This document shows, piece by piece, positions 41,123 to 49,752 of a DNA stretch of 64,000 nucleotides; position 1 is the first letter of the stretch; the number at the start of each line of letters is the position of its first letter. A program made the position numbers and the translations under genes. The notes beneath the pieces were generated by a model, which was not told the origin of the DNA, did not search any database, and saw nothing but the letters and a program-made list of their open reading frames with translations. Location: assembly GCA_030424595.1 (NCBI GenBank), contig JAUHWG010000015.1:62001-126000 (forward strand). The letters are read 5' to 3'. This DNA comes from Polyangia bacterium (GTDB lineage Bacteria; Myxococcota_A; Polyangia; Nannocystales; Nannocystaceae).

Positions 41123-42983
41123 CTAATGCAGCGCCGCGACGTCGATCGGCTTCGCCAGGTGAGCGTCCATCGTCGCGGTGAGGGCCCGCTCGATGTCGCT
41201 GGCGAGGGCGCTCGCGGTGAGGGCCACGATCGGGGTGCGGGCGACGGCCCCGTCGAGGGCGCGGATCCGCTGGGTCGCCTCGAAGCCGTCGACCCCCGGC
41301 ATGTAGCAGTCCATGAGGATCAGATCGAAGCCCATCGGCGCCTTGGCGACGGCCTCGGCCCCCGCCTCCGCGAGCTCGACCTCGAGGCCGCGAGCCTCGA
41401 GGAGGCGGCGGGCGAGGAGGCGGTTGAGGTGGTTGTCGTCGACCACCAACACTCGGCCCTTGAACGACGCGGGGGGTCGAGCGGGGCGCAGCCTCGGCAT
41501 CCTCGGCGGAGAGGCCGCACGCCGGCAGCCTGAGGACAAAGCGGCTCCCCTCGCCGAGCCTCGACGTCGCCTTCAGGGTGCCGCCCATCCGCGTGGCGAG
41601 GTCGCGGGCGATCGACAGGCCGAGGCCCGTCCCCTGCGAGACGTCGCCACGCCCGCGGACCTGGCGGAAGGGCTCAAAGATCGCCTCGATCTCAGCCTCT
41701 GGGATCCCCCTGCCGGTGTCGTCGACGGCGACGCTGACCATGCCCTCGCTCGCCTCGGCGCTGACCGTGATCTGTCCGCGATCGGAGTAGCGGATCGCGT
41801 TGGCGACGAGGTTGCGGAGGATCTGGCGCACACGTCGGGGATCTCCGCGGGCGCCGAGGCGCTCGGGCATGTCGGCGACCAAGGCTAGGCCCTTGGCGTC
41901 CGCCAGCGTCGCCAGCTCGCCTAGGAGGGTGTCGACGGTGGCGCTCAGGTCGACGTTCGCGTCCTCGATCTCGACCTCGGGGGTGCTCAGCCGGGCTGCG
42001 TCGAGGAGATCGTCGATCAGCGCGCTCAGCTCTTGGCCGGCTCGGTGGGCGATGCCGACGAGCTCGCGCGGCTCGTCGGCGAGGTCGCCCTCGACGACGA
42101 GCTGGGTCGAGGCGATGACCGCGTGGAGCGGGGTTCGCAGCTCATGGCTGACGTTGGCGAGCATCTTAGCCTGGGCCGCCGTCGCAGCCTTCAAGTCCTC
42201 CAGGGTCGTCGCGAGCTCGGCGTTGCGGCTGAGGAGCGAGTGGTTGGCCTCGTCGAGATCGGCTGTCCGGGCCGCGATGTTCGCCTCGAGCCCTTCGCGC
42301 AGGAGCACCTGGCGGCGGAGCAGAAAGAGGATCGCCGGCAGGATGATCATCGGAAACATGAACTCCGAGGCGGCCGGGATCGAGGGGGCCACGGTGAGGC
42401 GGAGGATCATCAGGGTCGAGATCAAGGCGGCGCCCCATGTGGAGGCGAGGACCAGCGCTCGCGCGACCCGGTCGTCGGTCCTGTAGCGGTGGCCGACGAA
42501 GAGCATCGCCCCGGTGGCGAGGGGGGGGACGAGGCCCATCAGCGCCGCCGCGGGGCCGAGCTGATGTCCCCAGAAGGGAGCGCCGCCGACGTCGTAGCGG
42601 AGCCGCGGCTCATTGGTGAAGATGAGCTCGGTGAAGCCGAGGAGGACGGCGAGGACGACGAGGGCGAGCGCCCACGCCGTGAAGCGCGGCGAGAAGAGGG
42701 GGCGTCCGTCGAGCGCGCGGACCCACGCCACCCAGGGGATCACGCACAGGACGTGGAGGAAGGAGTAGAGGTCGCCGCAGAGGAGCGCGAGCGGGACGTC
42801 GTCGGTGTATAGCTGGACGCCGCGGACGATCGAGAGGGCGCCGACCAGCGAGGAGAAGAGCGCCATGCTCACGTGAGGCGTCGACCGAGCTCGACTGAGG
42901 GCCCACAACCAAGCGTTCGCGGCGGCGTTGAGGCACGCAGCGCCGGCGAGGAAGACGAGGAGGAAGGGGACCGGTACGCCCAC
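41123..42983 (-). pseudogene. hybrid histidine kinase, receiver domain out of frame
   Basis: Codes for a membrane sensor kinase of about 619 aa if one base is removed. The GTG at 42983 has AGGAG upstream. Residues 1-230 hold about seven membrane segments, then a coiled linker, a HisKA domain (VSHELRTPLHAVIAS) and a HATPase (NLVANAIRYSDRG, DDTGRGIPEAE, GTGLGLSIARDLA). A receiver domain follows (VLVVDDNHLNRLLARR, LILMDCYMPGVDGFEA, VALTAS, AKPI), but it lies in the next frame. The two frames meet at a G6 tract (C6 in the coding strand) at 41471-41476, near residue 502. Without correction the kinase ends at 41091 with a nonsense tail. It may be a sequencing error, phase variation, ribosomal slippage or a real mutation. 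Confidence 0.85.
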
Positions 42984-43079
42984 AGCGGTCTCCTGACGAT
43001 AACGGAAGGGGCCGCAGGCGTCGCGGGGTGCTGTGGTCGTGGCTCCTCCGCGTACGAAGGGTCCGCGCGGGAGAGGCCG

Positions 43080-46000
43080 CTAGGCGGACATCGGCGGCGG
43101 AGCTATCGGCTGCAGACGTCGCTCGCGGAGGGCCGCGCTCACCCGGCGCTGAAACTCCTGCTCGTGGTCGTTGGTGACGGCGCCGAGGAGCGCGTTGATC
43201 TCGGCGTAGACCGCCAGGAGGAGCCAGGCTATCGGCCGTGGATCGTCCTCGCCCTTCGCCATGGCCCAGCGGACCTGCCAGTGCTCCGTGTTGAGGTAGA
43301 TGTGGGCGCTTGTCCCCCCGGTTGGGGTGACGTAGGCGGGACGATGCGGGGCATCCTCCCACACCTCGTTCGCGATATAGACCGGTGAGCGGCCGCCAGG
43401 GACCTCAGCGCTCAGCGCAGCGTCGGGGCGGAGCGCCTCGATCCAGCCGGAGATCGTCGCGCAGAGGGTCATCTCGTCGAACGCGCGGGGCGCCTTCGTG
43501 GTGACGTTTTCGCTGGCGACATGGGGACGGCTGTGCGCCGACGGCCGGGCGATCTTGGCCGAATGTACATGCTTTTCAAGCCATGTCCTTCGGGGCTCGT
43601 CGAGGCGCTCAGCGGCGACGACGTCGACGCCGGCGACGGCCTGTCCGGGGCGGCGGCGGACCTCCCTGGCGAGGGCGCGGAGGATCGACGACGCGGAGAT
43701 CGGCAGGCCGTGCGGCCCCGGGAAGAGGGGGATCCCCAGCACCTGGGCGGCGATCTCGGTCGCCGTCGACGGGCTTATCGCCCCCGACGGGCTGGCGACG
43801 AGCGAGAGGCTGCGGCCGGCGTGCTCGAGGAGCACCGTCAGGGCTCGCGTCTGCTCGATCGACCCCGGCTCGAACTCCGGGAGGCGGCGGGCGAGGGCGC
43901 CGAGCGCCGCCTCCGCGCCGCGGCGGATCGGCGCGAAGAGACGCTCGAAGTCCTCGCCTGAGCTCGCGACCTCGAGCTGGAGGGCCCCGACGACGCCGAA
44001 GTCATCGGCGATCCCGGGGAGGGCGTGGCGGACCCTCAGCGAGGGGTCAAGGAGGACGATGCGGGCGGCTTCGGGGGCGACGAGGGGTACCCCGAGCCTC
44101 CCGCGCAGGCCGCCCTCGCGAAGCTCGACGGAGGCCAGGAAGGTCTCCTCGGGCGGCGCCTCCTGGCGGCCCTTCGCCGCTGTCTCGTCGAGGGCGAAGT
44201 CAAAGGGGAGCGCGAGCGTGCCGAGCTCGCCCAAGAGGTTGAAGAGGAAGGGGGAGACCAGCAGCTCGTGGGGCGGCGGGCTGCCGGGCGGGCTTCGGAG
44301 GATCTGATCGACCGCCGGCGGCAGGGCGCCGTGGTCGTAGTGGGCGACGAGCGTGCCGTGGACGGCGAAGGCCTCGAGCAGCTCGCGGAAGTTGTAGCCC
44401 GATCCGTCCGGGGCGAAGACCAGCGGGAGGCCGCTCCCGAGCGGTTCGTCGGCGCCGGCCTGGATCGCCCGGCAGAGGTAGCGTTGGATGTGGCGGCAGG
44501 CCTGGCGGCGCAGCTCCTCCGCGAGCGCCGGCTCCATCCCCTCGGGAGGCTCGAGGTAGAGGTGGAGGAGCTTGGTCGTGAGCGCCTCCTCGGCGGCGGC
44601 GATGGCCTCGGGGGTGAGGAAGGCAGGATCGTCCGCCTCGAGCAGGAGGGGGTGGTCGGGGTAGTCGCGCAGGCCGAGGGCGAGGTCGCGGACGCGGATC
44701 CCCGCGTGCTCCGCGAGGACGTCGCGGGCGTCGACCCGGACGTACGCAGACTCGCCGACGATGGCGATGAGCAGGCGCTCGCTCTCGCCGTCGAGGTCGA
44801 GGATCCGCGTCGTGTCGAGGCCGCGAAGGTCGGCCTCGACCTCGGGGATGACCCCGTAGAGGAGGCCGTGTCCGGCGCTCAGCAGCTCTGGGAGCTCACG
44901 GACGGACAGCTCGCCGCCGCTCAGGGTCCGGAGAAGCCGGAGCCCGTGGAGATCGAGCCCCTCGATCTCGTCGATCGCGTCGATCGTCACCACCGCGCGC
45001 CCGCCCTGTCGTCGCATCCGCACGACCGAGCGCCGCTGGATCGCCGAGAGGGCGAGGTGGGCCTGCGGCGTCGAGGGGGCGACCGTCTCGGGGTCGAGGC
45101 CGTAGAGCGCCCGCCTGGAGGCGTCGCGGAGGGTCTCGGCGAGGTGGCGGGCGATCGCCCCAGCGGTCATCTCGTCGAGGTTGTCCGCGGCCTTGAGGAG
45201 GTCCGGGCGCAGCCCTGGGAGCTCGGCGGTGATCAGGTGGCCGGAGTGGGCGGAGACCACCGGGACGCAGGCGACCTCGCGATCGCAGGTGGTCAGGCGG
45301 ACGCGCAGCGAGGAGGTCCCGCTGGCGTTCGCCGGGGTGTAGACCCTGGTCGTGATCTCGCCGCGGCGGCCGAGGATGTGCTCCAGGAGCGCCCGCGGCT
45401 CGTCTACGGTGTCGGCGTCGGCTTGGTAGTCCTCGCCCGCCTCGTCGTCGCCGCGGGCGGTGGCGGCGGGCGCCCCCGCGGGGCCGATGAGTGCGTCGAT
45501 GAGCTCGGAGGTGGTCATCGGCGGCCCGTCGATCGGCGTCAGGAGCCAGGGGCGGGGCGGCTCTTCGGCGGTGGGGGAGGTGTAGACGGCGAGGTCGACC
45601 TCGCTGTTGACGTCGGGGGTGACGATGGTGACGTCACGGCCGGCGAGCACCCGCAGGCGATCGAGCTGCTCGGAGCGGGCGGTCAGGAGCTCCGCGTCCA
45701 GGGCATGGGCGATCCGCAGGGCCCTCTCCGCCTGCGCGGTGCCCTCGCCCACGGAGGGCGGGATGATGACGACCTTGCCGACCTCCCGCAGGAAGAGCCG
45801 GAGCTGCTTGCTCGGCAGGCGCATGCCGCCGAAGATCGACACCTCGTAGGCGTCCTTCACCGTCTGCGTCCCCCGCAGGAGCATCTCGGCGTAGGGGCGG
45901 ATCCTGATCCAGAGGTCCTCCAGCCGCTCGTCGCGGACGATCCGCCCGTGGTCGGCGGACTTGTGGAGAACGTCGAAGTTGATCGTCCCGCCGAGGGGGG

Positions 46001-46796
46001 CGCCGCCGAGGAGCGAGTGCTCGATCGACTCGATCCACACACCGTAGGTCAGGAGGCGGAAGGAGGGGCGGCCGCCGAGGGGCTGGAGCCCGAGCGAGCC
46101 GAAGAGGTCGCCCTCGTCGAAGTCGATCTGTCGGCGGTAGCCGAAGGTCCGCGGGATCCGCTGGGTCGAGTGGCCGAAGAGCGCCTCGCTGTTGAAGATG
46201 ATCGGCACCGGCGCGCAGATGCAGCGGTGCTCGATGACCGCCTGCTCGTCCTGGCCGTCGCCGGCGATCGAGAGCTGGAGCTCGCGGCTCATCTTCGACC
46301 GCTGCATCCCCTCAACGCGGATAAAGGTGCCGGCGAGCGGTTGGTCCGGGCGGCCGATCACGAGCTGATCGTCGCCGGTCTTGAGCTCCATCCGTGTCGT
46401 CCCCGGGAGGGTCCCGTCGCCGGACTCGATCACCACCCGCGTGGGGTGGAAGAGGAGGATCGCGTTGACCCCGAGGGCGAGCGCCCGCAGGGCCGCGAAC
46501 TCGGTCCGCTCCTTCGAGGCGAAGAGGAAGTCGAAGAGGTTTTGCAGGCCGGCCTCGGGGAAGCCGCCGCCGACGTAGGAGAGGGTGAAGGAGTCCTGGT
46601 CGGCCTCGATCGTCACCCAGGTCGCGCCGCTGGCGATCGACGCCTGGACGAGCTCCAACACGTAGAAGTGCGGGTCCGCGAGGGCGAAGTGGCGCATCTT
46701 CTGGATCGCCCGGTTGCGGGCGAGGGTGAAGGTCTGGCGCTCCGAGAAGGAGCCAGGGCGGCGGGCGCGGGCGATGACGGCGTCGATCGAGCTCAT
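43080..46796 (-). CDS. very large GHKL/Hsp90-like protein with degenerate ATP site
   Basis: A 1238-residue soluble protein that begins with a GHKL-like fold: FYVLELVQASIASGATWVTI aligns with the Hsp90 N-box, but the Mg-binding Asn is Ala, and YVGGGFPEAGLQNLF stands where D-x-G-x-G should be, so ATP binding is probably lost. The remaining 1000 residues are of unknown fold, without signal peptide or membrane segments. ATG 46796 follows a good AGGAG site. It lies 24 bp after an intact Hsp90-like ATPase gene. I infer a two-protein complex in which the small one binds ATP and this one is a scaffold or client-binding part. Confidence 0.75.
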   Translation of the reverse strand: MSSIDAVIARARRPGSFSERQTFTLARNRAIQKMRHFALADPHFYVLELVQASIASGATWVTIEADQDSFTLSYVGGGFPEAGLQNLFDFLFASKERTEFAALRALALGVNAILLFHPTRVVIESGDGTLPGTTRMELKTGDDQLVIGRPDQPLAGTFIRVEGMQRSKMSRELQLSIAGDGQDEQAVIEHRCICAPVPIIFNSEALFGHSTQRIPRTFGYRRQIDFDEGDLFGSLGLQPLGGRPSFRLLTYGVWIESIEHSLLGGAPLGGTINFDVLHKSADHGRIVRDERLEDLWIRIRPYAEMLLRGTQTVKDAYEVSIFGGMRLPSKQLRLFLREVGKVVIIPPSVGEGTAQAERALRIAHALDAELLTARSEQLDRLRVLAGRDVTIVTPDVNSEVDLAVYTSPTAEEPPRPWLLTPIDGPPMTTSELIDALIGPAGAPAATARGDDEAGEDYQADADTVDEPRALLEHILGRRGEITTRVYTPANASGTSSLRVRLTTCDREVACVPVVSAHSGHLITAELPGLRPDLLKAADNLDEMTAGAIARHLAETLRDASRRALYGLDPETVAPSTPQAHLALSAIQRRSVVRMRRQGGRAVVTIDAIDEIEGLDLHGLRLLRTLSGGELSVRELPELLSAGHGLLYGVIPEVEADLRGLDTTRILDLDGESERLLIAIVGESAYVRVDARDVLAEHAGIRVRDLALGLRDYPDHPLLLEADDPAFLTPEAIAAAEEALTTKLLHLYLEPPEGMEPALAEELRRQACRHIQRYLCRAIQAGADEPLGSGLPLVFAPDGSGYNFRELLEAFAVHGTLVAHYDHGALPPAVDQILRSPPGSPPPHELLVSPFLFNLLGELGTLALPFDFALDETAAKGRQEAPPEETFLASVELREGGLRGRLGVPLVAPEAARIVLLDPSLRVRHALPGIADDFGVVGALQLEVASSGEDFERLFAPIRRGAEAALGALARRLPEFEPGSIEQTRALTVLLEHAGRSLSLVASPSGAISPSTATEIAAQVLGIPLFPGPHGLPISASSILRALAREVRRRPGQAVAGVDVVAAERLDEPRRTWLEKHVHSAKIARPSAHSRPHVASENVTTKAPRAFDEMTLCATISGWIEALRPDAALSAEVPGGRSPVYIANEVWEDAPHRPAYVTPTGGTSAHIYLNTEHWQVRWAMAKGEDDPRPIAWLLLAVYAEINALLGAVTNDHEQEFQRRVSAALRERRLQPIAPPPMSA

Positions 46797-46820
46797 CGGT
46801 CGTTCTCCTCTTTCTCGGGC

Positions 46821-48575
46821 CTAGCGCGCGGCGCTGAAGCGCTCCTCGATCGCGGGCAGGGCCGCGGCGATGAGCTTGGTGTCGAGCTCGAGCTCGCGGT
46901 CCTCGGCGAGGAGGAGGTCTTTGGCGAGGAAGTAGGCGGCCATCTCCGGCTCGTCGCGGCGCAGCAGGGTGAGGGCGTGGACCTGGGGATGGTCGAGGTT
47001 GAGCGCGGCCTCCGGGCGGATGAGGCGAAAGCCCTGGCCTAGACCCCCCGGCGGCGGCGGTGACATCAGCGGCTGGATCGTCCGGGCGACGACGAAGAGC
47101 GGCGGGTCGTGGTGGACGCCGGTGATCCGGCAGGCGATGAGGCGGCGGTAGCCTGCGCCGGTCGCCTCGAGGAGGGCGGCGGCGTCGGCGATGAGCTCGC
47201 TCGCGGCCCCCGCATCGCGGACCTCTTCGACCGCGAGCAGCGTCGCCTCCGGGACCTTGAGGATCTTCGCGAAGGCGCCCCAGTGATCAAAGCCGAAGAC
47301 CGATCGCGCGCGGCCGAGGAGGGTGCTCGACGAGCGGTGGGCGAGGTAGGCGACGAGGATCGACGCGAGGTCGCCGAAGCGGTCGTCCTGGTCGCGGCGG
47401 GCGAAGAGCACCGGCGTGCCCTGCTGGGCGAGCGCCGCGCTGATCTCGGTCGCCTGGTCGCTGACGTAGAGCAGGCCGTCGGAGCGGGCGGCGCTCCAGA
47501 CCTGCTCCAAGGAGATCGCGCCGCCGTCGACCGTCCGCAGCAGGGGGCGCTCGGCGTGCTCGGCGAGCCTGCTGGTCGGCTCCGCCGCGAGGAAGCGGAG
47601 GAGCTGGAGGTAGCGCTCGGCGTCGACGAGGTCCCACGCCGGGGTCGCCGAGAGGGTCGCGATCTGATCGACGAGCGCGGTGAGCAGGGGCCCCGAGGCG
47701 AGCGCGTCGACCATCGCCATCACCCGCCGGAAGTTCGCGTCGCGGACGACGGTGTCGCGGCTCAGCGTGTGCTCCAGGTAGCGCGACTTGACCTTAAAGG
47801 TGATCCGCTCGAAGCGGTCCGCGCCGTCGCCGAGGATCTGCTCGCGATCGCTGGAGACCGCCAGCGCCAGCCCCTTGTTGTAGAAGCCGTAGGTCGGGGC
47901 GTCGGAGTGGGCGGCGACGATCGTCCCGCCGTCAAAGCTCGCCTCGCACAGGTGCAGGCCGTCGACGGTGAAGGGCTCGTTGATCACCTCGTAGGCGTCC
48001 TCTTGGAGCGAGGAGCGGTCCTCTAGGGTGACCTCGACGTCGGAGTGGGCGCACCAGCGCTTGAGGGTCGTCCGGGTCTGGGCGACCAGCTCGCCGTAGC
48101 GGCCGCGGTCGCCGCTGAGGAACACCGTGACCTGGGTGCCGTCGACCGGAGTGTCCAGCTTGGCCTTGACGAAGGAGCGGTCGGCGCCGAAGCAGACCTC
48201 CCAGTGCTCGCCGTCGCGGCCGGTGTGGATCAGCACCGCCGCCGGCTTGCAGGCGAAGACCGAGACGAAGCCGATGCCGAACTTGCCGATCTTGGTCAGG
48301 TCCCCCTCCTTCTTCGAGGCGAAGAGGCGGGTGAGCTGGCGGTCGATGATCTCCTCGTTCATCCCCTCGCCGGAGTCGTCGATGTGGATGGCGATGGTCC
48401 CCTGATCGGAGTCGCCGGGGATGTACTCCAACCACACGTCGACCGTCGCCGAGCCGGCGTCGATGCTGTTTTGGATCAGCTCCCGATAGAAATCGAGCGT
48501 CGACGAGAACTGAGTGACCAGGTTGTCGACGGCTTGTGAGGTGAGGTCGCGAAGATCGAGCTCGGGGATACCCAC
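46821..48575 (-). CDS. Hsp90-like GHKL ATPase
   Basis: A 584-residue cytoplasmic protein with a clear ATP-binding Bergerat fold: FYRELIQNSIDAGSATVDVW (E and N of the N-box), HIDDSGEGMNEEI (D-x-G-x-G), FASKKEGDLTKIGKFGIGFV (lid and third motif). The second half resembles the Hsp90 middle part only loosely (YGFYNKGLALAVSSDREQIL), and no canonical HtpG C-terminus is seen, so it is not HtpG. It starts with GTG at 48575. It is the first gene of a run of three on this strand, before the 1238-aa paralogue and the kinase. Its clients are unknown. Confidence 0.85.
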   Translation of the reverse strand: MGIPELDLRDLTSQAVDNLVTQFSSTLDFYRELIQNSIDAGSATVDVWLEYIPGDSDQGTIAIHIDDSGEGMNEEIIDRQLTRLFASKKEGDLTKIGKFGIGFVSVFACKPAAVLIHTGRDGEHWEVCFGADRSFVKAKLDTPVDGTQVTVFLSGDRGRYGELVAQTRTTLKRWCAHSDVEVTLEDRSSLQEDAYEVINEPFTVDGLHLCEASFDGGTIVAAHSDAPTYGFYNKGLALAVSSDREQILGDGADRFERITFKVKSRYLEHTLSRDTVVRDANFRRVMAMVDALASGPLLTALVDQIATLSATPAWDLVDAERYLQLLRFLAAEPTSRLAEHAERPLLRTVDGGAISLEQVWSAARSDGLLYVSDQATEISAALAQQGTPVLFARRDQDDRFGDLASILVAYLAHRSSSTLLGRARSVFGFDHWGAFAKILKVPEATLLAVEEVRDAGAASELIADAAALLEATGAGYRRLIACRITGVHHDPPLFVVARTIQPLMSPPPPGGLGQGFRLIRPEAALNLDHPQVHALTLLRRDEPEMAAYFLAKDLLLAEDRELELDTKLIAAALPAIEERFSAAR

Positions 48576-48680
48576 GGCCGCAGTGTAGCGGAGGGTGACT
48601 TTGTTGAGATCGTTGCGGGGGCGGCCGCGTTGAAGATGAAAGCCGGCGACGCTGGCCTCCGAGAGGCTCCTGCCGACCCG

Positions 48681-48709
48681 CTACGACCCCTACGACCCCT
48701 ACGACCCCC
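48681..48709. repeat. 9-bp tandem repeat, 3 units
   Basis: TACGACCCC repeated three times between the divergent Hsp90-like gene and the 89-aa gene. Confidence 0.85.
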
Positions 48710-48741
48710 AACTGGCCACCTCGGCCGCCAAGGACCCCCCC

Positions 48742-49011
48742 ATGTCGATGATCGCTACCCTTACGTTCGCCCTCGCCCTCCAACCGACCGCGCCGAGCTC
48801 GGCTGACGCTGACGCCAGCGCTCGCGTCGACGCGCCCGCGCCGAAGGGGGTCACCGCCGTCTACGAGTTCGACAACGATAATGTCGACGGCGACACCCTC
48901 ACCCCGACCGGCGTCGAGGTCCCGGCCGCCCATCAGATCCGCTTTCCGAGCATGATCCGCGTCCGCGGCACCTTCGTCCGCGAGATGATCCAGATGGCCA
49001 ACGACGTCTAG
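48742..49011 (+). CDS. small conserved-type hypothetical protein, 89 aa
   Basis: Starts at ATG 48742 after AAGGA. Residues 1-35 are Ala/Ser-rich and may include a weak hydrophobic lead. Residues 38-89 form a compact motif (VTAVYEFDNDNVDGDTLTPT, FPSMIRVRGTFVREMIQMAN) that recalls small proteins of myxobacteria with a YEFDDD-type core, whose function I do not know. The composition and third-base bias support coding. It diverges from the Hsp90-like operon. Confidence 0.7.
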   Translation: MSMIATLTFALALQPTAPSSADADASARVDAPAPKGVTAVYEFDNDNVDGDTLTPTGVEVPAAHQIRFPSMIRVRGTFVREMIQMANDV

Positions 49012-49752
49012 TCGTGACGGTCGCAGCCGCGCTCACCACAGGGCGCGCGCTCGCACTCCATCATCAGCGCGGATCAGCCGTCCAGCGGGGCTGGACGGCC
49101 GTCACCCCGGCGCCCCGTCGGCGCTCCCCCGGTCCATGTGATCAGTCCCTTGAGACAGATCCATGGCGAGGGGGACGCCGACGGGGCGCCGGTGATCGTT
49201 CTCGAGGTCAGCGCCCGCGGACCCCGAGCGGGGGCGGGTCGATGCCTGAGCTCACGGTGCGAACCGCGGAGTTCACGCATCCGCGAAGGTCCGTCGCGGG
49301 CCGACAGCTCCTGTCCCGGGTCGCTCCGTCGGAAGGGGTCCAGTTCAGATGAGAGACAACTCTCATGGAGCCCGCTGAAGACTGCCGGGGGAGTGCAGCG
49401 ACACGGCGCGTTTGCTCAGCAAGTCGCCGGAAATGTGGCTAACAAAGCTAACTATTAGAAAAATTAGGAAAGGAAAATTTCTCTCTAGGCACTGGGCGAA
49501 GCAGGAAATTCTCCAACCTTGTGTGACCCGTTGCGCAGGAAAAAGGTTTCGCTTGATATTGACCGCGCCGTGAGCGGCGAGCTATGCGCCTAATCGTGCA
49601 CCTGCTCGATCGAAGACAAGCTGCATTCGCAGCCGACCACAGGTGCGCGATCTCGGCGAAGACCGGATGCGCGTGTTGCGCAGGGTTCGGTTCTGGCGTG
49701 CGCGTGCGTAGGTCGCGCAAGCCGTCGAGTGACACCACGCGGAGATAAGCGA
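49012..49752. other. 741-bp intergenic region upstream of the TonB-dependent receptor
   Basis: From about 49440 to 49570 the sequence is AT-rich for this genome (TAGAAAAATTAGG, GGAAAATTTCTC), so promoters for the receptor operon probably lie here. A TTGATATTGACC segment near 49552 could be a -35 region. I found no gene, no riboswitch signature and no Fur box that I would defend. Confidence 0.5.

Noticed and set aside
44025..47042. Plus-strand open frame of 1005 codons
   Set aside because: Antisense of the large Hsp90-like gene, which has a good start site and recognisable fold on the other strand.
46821..48575. Annotation as HtpG
   Set aside because: The ATPase domain fits Hsp90, but the middle and C-terminal parts do not match HtpG, so no gene symbol is given.
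49440..49752. Riboswitch upstream of the TonB-dependent receptor
   Set aside because: I looked for cobalamin-type boxes and paired stems and found none convincing.
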